Source: JBHGAV01 sp041946685 (GTDB lineage Bacteria > Acidobacteriota > Terriglobia > Bryobacterales > Bryobacteraceae). From it: a stretch of DNA of 6,774 bases. The DNA lies in NCBI GenBank assembly GCA_041946685.1, contig JBHGAV010000106.1, positions 1 to 6,774 on the forward strand, in the 5' to 3' direction. Numbering within the stretch: position 1 is the stretch's first letter; every line of letters begins with the position of its first letter. The notes under the pieces are model-generated. The model was not told the origin of the DNA and did no database searches. It saw only the letters and a program-made list of their open reading frames with translations. Below, one piece after another: positions 1-4,951 of the stretch. The translations under genes and the position numbers were made by a program.

Positions 1-147
1 ATGGCCGAGTTCGGCCCAGGGCATCGAGAGGGTGTCAGGGTAGGAGTAGAACTGTTCCGGCCCGTGCACCCCCAGCCACGACATGTTGGTAAAAGTGTGG
101 AACACCCTCGCTCTTCGCGCCTCGTTCAGCCCCGGCACGACCAGTTC
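1..147 (-). pseudogene. Out-of-frame continuation of the hydrolase-like gene, running off the window
   Basis: On the minus strand, the frame that starts with GAA at 147-145 is open for 49 codons down to base 1. It encodes a natural-looking protein, with ELVVPGLNEARRA, then HTFTNMSWLGVHGPEQF and SYPDTLSMPWAE. Third codon positions are strongly G/C, as in the hydrolase frame. Removing one base (a G expected after the CCG codon at 149-147) would explain why the upstream frame ends prematurely at 126. I infer that this is the former C-terminal continuation of the neighbouring gene. Its end lies outside the window, so the total length cannot be judged. Confidence 0.45.
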
Positions 148-1283
148 GGTTTCTTGTCGATGTGGAGGCCGTCCGCGCCGATCTGGGCCAGTTTCCGAAA
201 GTACCGGGCGTGCCCATCCGCCAAACCAGGGAAGGAAATGTCCGCAAAGGCCATCAGGGGCGTGGTCAATGAGGTCCGCGACGCCAGCGTGCCCATCCCC
301 CACCCTGCCACCCACGCGGGGTGGCCGCTGATCAGTTCGAAGTTGTAATCCTTCAACTCGGTTTCGTACCATTCCGTATCGAGGTTGTTCACGTGGATAT
401 TCGCGAAGAAGTAGATCTTCACCCCCAGGTTGTGGCATTCCCGAATGGCTTGCTCCAGATCATCCCAAGTCCCCAAGCGCGGATCCGGTTCGTAATAGGG
501 ATAGCCGTTGTCGTGTCCGCCGAACTGCCAGCCCGCGATCTGCAGCGACTTCACACCGTACTTGAGGCCGTCCCGCGCCAACTGGGGAATCTCCGAAATG
601 CGATAGTTGATGTTCCCTTCCGGCAGCATGATCATGATCATCTGGTAAAAGCTGTGCTGCCGAATCCAATCCTCTTCCGGTCTCATGAGCCCGAATGTCT
701 GAATGAACCACGGCCGGTAGATCTGTTTCCCCGCGGCCACCCAATCGCCCTCATGGAATTGGAGCACGACCGGTGAACCGGTGAACGTCTGGCCGGGCGG
801 CAGAAACGGGTAATGCACCAACCAGCCGGACACATCGCGGCGCGCCGCCGTCCCTCGTTCGAGGAAATAGAACTGCTTGTATCGCGCCACCGGATCATGC
901 GCGCCAAAGTAAAGGCCGCGCTGGAGAGACGGATTGTGCAGTTCGACAAACGCCATGTTCTGCCCCGGATACCCCGAAGCGTGCTGTCCAAAAGGCGCCC
1001 GAAAGCGTTTGTTGTTGGGAGGCGGATTGAGCGTGGTCTGGCTCCGGGTTCCTTCGGGTCCAAACTGCAACAGGCCGCCCATGGAAATCAGAATGGGATC
1101 AGAAGCAACAACGCAGCGGGTGGTTCGCGGCGCGGAATTGGCGCAAGCCGCCGCTTCATCGGCCCCGAATATCGACCACCCGGTGTCGAGCCGGCTCGGA
1201 CTATGGGCATCGGCAAGGCGCAGTCCATAGAGTCTCTGGAGGAGGGCAGTATCGGCGGATGGGAAGGCCCTGCCAAGCTTCAT
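126..1283 (-). CDS. Glycoside-hydrolase-like (DUF6259-like) protein, damaged at both ends
   Basis: This frame encodes 385 residues. From about residue 104 it reads as a sugar-hydrolase TIM-barrel protein. A YPGQNMAF segment is followed by a GLYFGAHDP strand (124-131), a beta-rich stretch, GWQFGGHDNGYPYYEPDPRLGTW (251-273, shown by its key residues G, HDN, PDPRLGT), the strand VKIYFFANIH, and GADGLHID (369-376), where D376 sits like a barrel-strand acid. I recall this arrangement from DUF6259 proteins, which resemble clan GH-D/GH31 enzymes; the substrate is unknown. Residues 1-100 match nothing I recognise. An in-frame TAG lies directly before the ATG and no ribosome binding site is visible, so the true N-terminus seems lost. 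The end is also abnormal: after P379 the frame closes quickly with NWSCRG, while coding sense continues in another frame (1-147). I regard it as a gene remnant, although a single-base sequencing error could explain the C-terminal break. Family assignment is moderately sure. Confidence 0.6.
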   Translation of the reverse strand: MKLGRAFPSADTALLQRLYGLRLADAHSPSRLDTGWSIFGADEAAACANSAPRTTRCVVASDPILISMGGLLQFGPEGTRSQTTLNPPPNNKRFRAPFGQHASGYPGQNMAFVELHNPSLQRGLYFGAHDPVARYKQFYFLERGTAARRDVSGWLVHYPFLPPGQTFTGSPVVLQFHEGDWVAAGKQIYRPWFIQTFGLMRPEEDWIRQHSFYQMIMIMLPEGNINYRISEIPQLARDGLKYGVKSLQIAGWQFGGHDNGYPYYEPDPRLGTWDDLEQAIRECHNLGVKIYFFANIHVNNLDTEWYETELKDYNFELISGHPAWVAGWGMGTLASRTSLTTPLMAFADISFPGLADGHARYFRKLAQIGADGLHIDKKPNWSCRG

Positions 1284-1329
1284 CTAACCAAGGCAGGCCG
1301 TGTGGGCGCACCTCACGGTTCCCGGGAGG

Positions 1330-1401
1330 GGGCAAGCCCACCTCGTCTGGATTCCCGGAGAGTGTCTCAAGCCATGCTGCTTTCCCTGCGTCTGTATCTT
1401 G
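1330..1401 (-). pseudogene. Possible scrap of a VapC-like PIN toxin
   Basis: The minus-strand frame carries DAGKAAWLETLSGNPDEVGLP. This resembles the stretch of VapC PIN proteins that usually reads as A-x-x-WLE-x-x-LSG-x-x-x-VGLPW. It lies about 30 codons downstream of the antitoxin stop, the distance expected for this segment in a vapC gene that follows vapB. A TAA stands just upstream in frame, no start codon or N-terminal metal-binding Asp is present, and the similarity ends after GLP. This is pattern matching on about 20 residues and could be chance. Nothing else in 1284-1465 looks coding. Confidence 0.17.
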
Positions 1402-1465
1402 GACTTAGCGACCCGCCAACGGCGTGATCTCAGCGGTCACTCCAACTGACGAAGGGAAGCGCGCT

Positions 1466-1750
1466 TCAGGCTGAGAGACGTTTTGGCCTCCGCTTCCTGC
1501 TCTGCCCAAGAAAGGCATCCACCTCCAGGTCATCGGCCAGTTTGTTGAAGCTGGCGGGGTCCAAACCGGCCCGAAGACCGAGCGGCCTGGCTTTCAGAAC
1601 AAACGGGCGGCGGGCCGCGGGAGCTCTCTTCTGGCTCAGCCCCGCGCGGATGCCAGCATTGAGCGCTTGTTTGAACCCGCTCCGGGAACGGTGCATCTCT
1701 TCGCGCAGCAACCGCTCGACGTCTTTATCCAGAGTGACCGTTGTTCGCAT
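1466..1750 (-). CDS. VapB-type ribbon-helix-helix antitoxin, without an intact toxin
   Basis: The product is 94 residues from the chosen start. MRTTVTLDKDVERLLREEM at the N-terminus is a typical ribbon-helix-helix DNA-binding strand and first helix, followed by SFKQALNAGIRAGL-like helix 2 sequence (here SGFKQALNAGIRAGL). A basic linker then leads to PFVLKARPLGLRAGLD and FNKLADDLEVDAFLGQ, the toxin-binding tail of one VapB family. Such antitoxins bind and neutralise a PIN-domain RNase (VapC) and repress their own promoter. I chose the ATG at 1750 because homologues begin with MRTTVTLD. An in-frame ATG at 1774 would add eight residues (MLEHQDAV) that lie over the candidate operator. No Shine-Dalgarno is evident for either. 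The toxin gene that should follow directly is absent or reduced to a scrap near 1330-1401, so this antitoxin is probably an orphan. It may be a relic or may act on a toxin elsewhere. Confidence 0.72.
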   Translation of the reverse strand: MRTTVTLDKDVERLLREEMHRSRSGFKQALNAGIRAGLSQKRAPAARRPFVLKARPLGLRAGLDPASFNKLADDLEVDAFLGQSRKRRPKRLSA

Positions 1751-1753
1751 GAC

Positions 1754-1774
1754 AGCATCTTGATGCTCAAGCAT
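1754..1774. promoter_or_regulatory. Candidate operator of the antitoxin gene
   Basis: Two six-base arms, AGCATC and GATGCT, are separated by TT (1754-1767). A third half-site AGCAT follows after CA (1770-1774). The array ends four bases before the antitoxin ATG at 1750. A TTGACA hexamer lies just upstream on the minus strand (complement of 1780-1785). Ribbon-helix-helix antitoxins commonly bind such short inverted repeats to repress their own operon. That this one does so is inference from position and symmetry. Confidence 0.35.
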
Positions 1775-2368
1775 AGCGCTGTCAAAGTGCAGCCGGTTCC
1801 GCAGCTCCTCGCGGGCTTGTGCCGGCCATTATACCGGCTCGCATCGCACACCGCCGTACCTGCAACAGGCCCGGCGAGTATTCCGGCAAAAGGCGGGCCA
1901 TCGCCGGATTTGCCTTGGGTTACGCGAGTGTCCTCACCACGAAAATCTTTCAAGCGTTGGCAAACGAACTGACCCATCCCGCACTTCTCTCTTGCTCCGC
2001 TGATGATCTCAAGACTCCAGCAGCGCGTTTCGACGATCGGTAATCCGACCATATCTCTTCCGCAGTGGAGACCGGTTCTGAGGTGAAAGAAGCGAATCCT
2101 GGACAAGCGCTCGCCCGCTGGCCGGTCCACGGTCACGCCGTGCGCCGCGATGGCAGCGTCTGGCAAGGCCAGGCAGCCGGCGAAAGGTGATCTCGAGGGA
2201 TTGGCTGTTGTGTACCCTCTGACGCCTTGCAGCCCGTCCGACCCCTCTGCGCCGTGGTGAGGCGGCTGCTCAACAGAATCGCCAACTCCAGCGCGAAGAC
2301 TCCGCAAGTTCAGGAGGCACCGGCCCGCACGACATTGCGCGTGCAATTCGTCCGCCGCAGCCTATTGT
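1775..2368. other. Stretch without a recognisable gene
   Basis: About 590 bp separate the divergently placed antitoxin and chimeric genes. A long minus-strand frame crosses it (2346 down to 1636), but its product is rich in Cys, Arg, Gly and Ser, has no family I recognise, and runs out of frame across the antitoxin gene, as expected of a chance frame in GC-rich DNA. No tRNA, inverted-repeat transposon end or CRISPR-like repeat was seen. It could contain promoters for both flanking genes or decayed coding DNA. Confidence 0.4.
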
Positions 2369-2374
2369 GTGGTC

Positions 2375-2539
2375 ATGACCACTTCGAGCGACGGCGCCGC
2401 GTTTTTGCCCAGGGCGGCAGGGATGTTAGCGACGACACACTGGAGCGTCGTTTTTGCCTCAGGAGACCCGGGCCGTCCGGGGGCGACCGAGCTCCTGGAG
2501 AAGTTGTGCGGCGCCTGTTGGTATCCGCTTTACGCCTTT
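2375..2539 (+). pseudogene. N-terminal fragment of an ECF-type sigma factor gene
   Basis: The first 55 codons of the chimeric frame carry TTHWSVVFASGDPG, then a short helix LLEKLCGACWYPLYAF. ECF-like sigma factors of Verrucomicrobiota and Planctomycetota typically begin with T-T-R-W-S-x-V-x-x-A and reach L-x-x-L-C-x-x-Y-W-Y-P-L-Y-x-F/Y at about this distance, followed by an Arg-rich VRRRG turn. Here the sequence switches to a hydrophobic secretion-signal-like stretch immediately after WYPLYAF, and no further sigma region 2 or region 4 is present. The fragment cannot act as a sigma factor. It probably supplies the promoter and start of the chimeric frame. Confidence 0.55.
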
Positions 2540-4339
2540 GCAGCACTCGTGTTCCTTGCGTCGATGCCTTCGCTCTGCGCACAACCGATCGGCGCAAGTC
2601 CCGTGAAGGTCTTCATTCTGGCGGGGCAGTCCAACAAGGAAGGGCAGGCCGTCGCTGACCTTAACGGGGAAGACGGCAATCACGGTAAGGGCACGTTGAA
2701 CTGGCCCATGGAAGCCCCGGCAAAGGCGCCGAGTTCCGGCAGTCAGGTGGGGCGGTATTACACGAAGATGACCGCAGAAACCCGTGAGGCTGCGATGGTC
2801 ACGGAACATGCGGACGGCTTGCATGGGTACATCGGCTTCGGTCACGAGGAGCTCCCGCCTCAATCTGCCTACAGTGCGGGCATGGGTTTCTACGCCGCCG
2901 TTTGGCCGCTCGTGGATCGGCCACTAGCCAACTTCCAGGTCGGTTTGCCCAGCGCCTGGATCACCCCCGACAACTCCGATAACAAGGACACGCCCCTGGC
3001 GCCGGAGGGCACGCTCGCCCGGCAGTGGAAGGGGCGAGGTCCGACGTGGGACAGCGTCTTCCAAACCATTGAAGGCGGGCTGGGGTACTGGGCAGGAAAC
3101 CACTTCCGCTACGGTCCTCCGAAGTTCAGCATGAATGCCACGCCGCAATGTTACGACTACGAGGTCGGCTCGCCGGGTTGGTCCTTTTTCTACGACAACG
3201 AGGCGCTGCCCGATCATCGCCTCGGCATCGCGCAGCTCAGCAACCGCCTGCTGATTCCTCCCGACGGACTGCCGTTCCAAGGCAGTCCGAACGGTGAGTT
3301 CCTCGGCTACACCTGGATGGCCTTGCCCTTCACCGATGCCACCATGGGCGACCCGCCGACGGGGGCCCAGAGTTGGACCTGCTTCCTTAGCGCCGCCAAC
3401 TTCAAAGGCCCCATCGCCTACTACATTCCGGAGACGTGGAGCAAAATCGGCAAGATCTTCAACTACCCCTTCATTTACGGACGTGGCCTCGATGCGCGCC
3501 CCGGGATCATGGGCGGCGGTGCAATGGAAATCAACACGGTGCCGCGTCTGGAGGCCAAGGATGCCCACGGCACGGTCTATTCGAAGCTCCCGAAGCTGCA
3601 ATTCCCGGTAGACGCGGAAGGCCGCGCGGTCCTGGTGCAAGATGTCACCTACTATTCGAAGGCGGCTCTCTACGACGCCTTCAAGTCCTGGCGCAACGGC
3701 GGCTCGACCTGCTCCGGACGATTCGATGAGCGAGGCGCCTGGAAACCCAGGTTGAACACCCACCCAACGCACTACGACCAGGGTGGCAAGAGAATCACTG
3801 GCGTCGAGCAAGTCTTCGACACGCGCGTCTTCGAGGGCAACGTCTGGGGCCTGCAGTGGTTCACCAACGACATCAGCCCGAAGGGGCTGTTCCCGCGATA
3901 TTTCAAGCACGTCGGCACAGGACGTGTCCCCGTCCCAGCCAAGGACGTGCCCGCGGAAACCATGCTGCTCGGCCAGGAATTCAAGCTGGCCGGCCCGGGC
4001 GAACCTTACACCTCACCCACCGCTGGCGCCTGGACCCAGCCCGGCCCGAAACTCGGCCCTTTCACCGTTACGCTGGCGGATGGCTCGACGGTGACCTATT
4101 CCTGGTTCCGCTTCGTCGATCAGCCCTCCTTCGTGCAATACAACTGGAGCGAGCAAAAGAAGACGATGCTGCAGACGTTCGTGGAACAGCTCCACGCGCA
4201 CTGGCCAATGGATCGCGACTACATGGCGCCGCCCACCCGCGGCAAGTTGGTGCGCCTGGATCCCGCCCTGCTCGTCACGCCGCCCAAGGGGTTGGAAGTC
4301 GGCTATGTTCCCATTGTCACGCGCCAGGCCAAGCCGTGA
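2375..4339 (+). CDS. Chimeric protein: sigma-factor N-terminus, SASA-esterase fragment and large unknown domain
   Basis: The frame gives 654 residues from the ATG (a GTG six bases upstream is also possible). Residues 20-55 (TTHWSVVF, LLEKLCG, CWYPLYAF) match the start of ECF-type sigma factors. Residues 56-69 (AALVFLASMPSLCA) look like the rear of a signal peptide. Then comes VKVFILAGQSNKEGQ, in which S86 of GQSN is the nucleophile position of SASA/SGNH esterases. Residues 119-140 (SSGSQVGRYYTKMTAE) resemble a block that normally lies much further along, so a middle segment seems deleted. The later SASA catalytic Asp/His and the W-x-Q-G motif are absent, so esterase activity is unlikely. From about 152 to 654 there is an unrelated, Trp/Tyr/Pro-rich sequence with GMGFYAAVWPLVDRP, GLGYWAGN, MGGGAMEINTVPR and a MDRDYMAPP tail. 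I recall similar hypothetical proteins from Verrucomicrobiota but know no function. The frame is intact throughout, with G/C-rich third positions. A functional protein could start internally, for example at the ATG at 2795 behind GAGG. The reading frame is certain; the expressed form is not. Confidence 0.7.
   Translation: MTTSSDGAAFLPRAAGMLATTHWSVVFASGDPGRPGATELLEKLCGACWYPLYAFAALVFLASMPSLCAQPIGASPVKVFILAGQSNKEGQAVADLNGEDGNHGKGTLNWPMEAPAKAPSSGSQVGRYYTKMTAETREAAMVTEHADGLHGYIGFGHEELPPQSAYSAGMGFYAAVWPLVDRPLANFQVGLPSAWITPDNSDNKDTPLAPEGTLARQWKGRGPTWDSVFQTIEGGLGYWAGNHFRYGPPKFSMNATPQCYDYEVGSPGWSFFYDNEALPDHRLGIAQLSNRLLIPPDGLPFQGSPNGEFLGYTWMALPFTDATMGDPPTGAQSWTCFLSAANFKGPIAYYIPETWSKIGKIFNYPFIYGRGLDARPGIMGGGAMEINTVPRLEAKDAHGTVYSKLPKLQFPVDAEGRAVLVQDVTYYSKAALYDAFKSWRNGGSTCSGRFDERGAWKPRLNTHPTHYDQGGKRITGVEQVFDTRVFEGNVWGLQWFTNDISPKGLFPRYFKHVGTGRVPVPAKDVPAETMLLGQEFKLAGPGEPYTSPTAGAWTQPGPKLGPFTVTLADGSTVTYSWFRFVDQPSFVQYNWSEQKKTMLQTFVEQLHAHWPMDRDYMAPPTRGKLVRLDPALLVTPPKGLEVGYVPIVTRQAKP
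2540..2794 (+). pseudogene. Fragment of a SASA-type (sialate O-acetylesterase-like) esterase
   Basis: These 85 codons start inside what looks like a signal peptide and reach the hallmark VFILAGQSN at the beginning of the mature protein. They go on to EGQAVADLNG and GKGTLNW, then close with SSGSQVGRYYTKMTAETREA. In the SASA proteins I recall, the last block comes after a GP-E-L-x-F-G and a K-T-A-W-GG-x-SL segment. Neither is present, so a deletion near 2729 is inferred. The C-terminal catalytic residues are also missing. Only the nucleophile block is left, so the piece should be inactive. Confidence 0.5.
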
Positions 4340-4406
4340 TTCGTCTGCGCTTCCATCGGCCCGAGAGCACCGGAACAGACGCTGGCGAGGCTCCGCTTCT
4401 CTGGAT

Positions 4407-4437
4407 GCGGCCAGACGCCTCATGAGTGCCTGGCCGC
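4407..4437. repeat. GC-rich inverted repeat between the chimeric gene and tRNA-Ser
   Basis: The arms GCGGCCAG (4407-4414) and CTGGCCGC (4430-4437) are perfectly complementary over eight bases. They enclose a 15-base loop that itself contains the palindrome CTCATGAG. It lies 67 bp past the stop of the plus-strand gene and about 80 bp past the 3' end of the minus-strand tRNA, so it could end transcription from both sides. Neither strand shows a T-run after the stem, so it is not a classical intrinsic terminator. Confidence 0.35.
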
Positions 4438-4515
4438 CAAGGGGCGCTCAGGCGATCTGTTCGGTTTGATGATGCCGACCGTTCTTGAAGCAGTTGATGG
4501 GCAGCAGGTTGAACT

Positions 4516-4606
4516 TGGCGGAGAGAGGGAGATTCGAACTCCCGGTGGGGTATTAGCCCACTCACGCTCTCCAGGCGTGCGCTTTAATCCACTCAGCCAT
4601 CTCTCC
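4516..4606 (-). tRNA. tRNA-Ser(GGA), complete, CCA encoded
   Basis: On the minus strand the acceptor stem GGAGAGA (from 4606) pairs with TCTCTCC (4526-4520). It is followed by discriminator G at 4519 and a genomically encoded CCA (4518-4516). The anticodon stem CACGC/GCGTG holds the loop CTGGAGA with anticodon GGA (4572-4570), which reads UCC and UCU serine codons. A long variable arm with GTGGG pairing to CCCAC marks a class II tRNA, as expected for serine. The T arm is GGGAG-TTCGAAT-CTCCC. The D arm is GCTGAGTGGATTAAAGC, with the conserved GG replaced by GTGG context. All stems are intact, so the gene should be functional. A weak -10-like TTTAGA lies about 15 bases upstream (complement of 4622-4627). 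Confidence 0.97.
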
Positions 4607-4951
4607 ACTCGCCTGTGGTGTTCTAAAGTGCGCGACGGCTGGAGACCGCGCAATCTTTTTCGTGGTGCCGGTCCCACCGAGGCGCGCTGGGCGGCAGGAG
4701 GTAAGTGGGCGACGAATCGCCGATGAATAACCGTTGCAACGGTCGAGTCAATGCCAGTAGATCCGATTCGAAAACAGAATGGCCAGGATCAGATGAATTC
4801 TCGAAGCGACAGGAAGATCGGCTCAACCCAGTGCTCGGGGAGCGGGAGGCCGATGCTCAGGGGTGGAAGGCAGGCATAAGCTTCTCCGTCCAGGCTGGGC
4901 GACTGGCTTTGACACTGTTCCAGCATTCGTTAACTTGGGATCGAACATCTT
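4607..4951. other. Intergenic stretch without a gene; small palindromes
   Basis: No frame on either strand has a family I recognise. It holds a 5-bp hairpin with a CGAA loop (GGCGA at 4708-4712, TCGCC at 4717-4721) and a perfect 12-base palindrome CCGTTGCAACGG (4731-4742). It should also contain the promoters for the leftward tRNA and the rightward lipoprotein gene. The palindrome might be a regulator site; nothing ties it to a specific protein. Confidence 0.4.
4909..4936 (+). promoter_or_regulatory. Candidate promoter of the lipoprotein gene
   Basis: A perfect -35 hexamer TTGACA (4909-4914) is followed after 16 bases by TAACTT (4931-4936), a -10 with three of six consensus bases. Transcription would start about 8-10 bases before the ATG at 4952, giving a very short leader. 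A GGGA at 4937-4940 is the only weak ribosome-binding-like element. The -35 is convincing by sequence, the -10 is not. Confidence 0.35.

Noticed and set aside
140..155. Programmed ribosomal frameshifting at the break in the hydrolase-like gene
   Set aside because: No A-AAA-AAG-type slippery heptamer and no clear downstream structure; the gene also lacks a proper start, so decay or an error is simpler.
1302..1341. GTGGGC and GCCCAC arms (around 1302 and 1336) considered as a terminator hairpin
   Set aside because: Only six bases pair over a loop of nearly 30 bases and no T-run follows on either strand.
813..1427. A 204-codon plus-strand frame opposite the hydrolase-like gene
   Set aside because: The antisense strand carries clear protein motifs (GAHDP, HDNGYPYYEPDP); this frame has none.
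1636..2346. A 236-codon minus-strand frame across the gap and into the antitoxin gene
   Set aside because: No recognisable family, unusual Cys/Arg/Gly-rich composition, and it runs out of frame through the convincing antitoxin gene. Long chance frames are common in GC-rich DNA.
2924..3910. A 328-codon minus-strand frame opposite the chimeric gene
   Set aside because: It mirrors the codon pattern of the plus-strand gene, is rich in Arg/Val/Gly without motifs, and has no start signals.
4420..4677. A minus-strand frame of 85 codons over the tRNA
   Set aside because: Its central part is simply the translated tRNA-Ser sequence, a frequent artefact.
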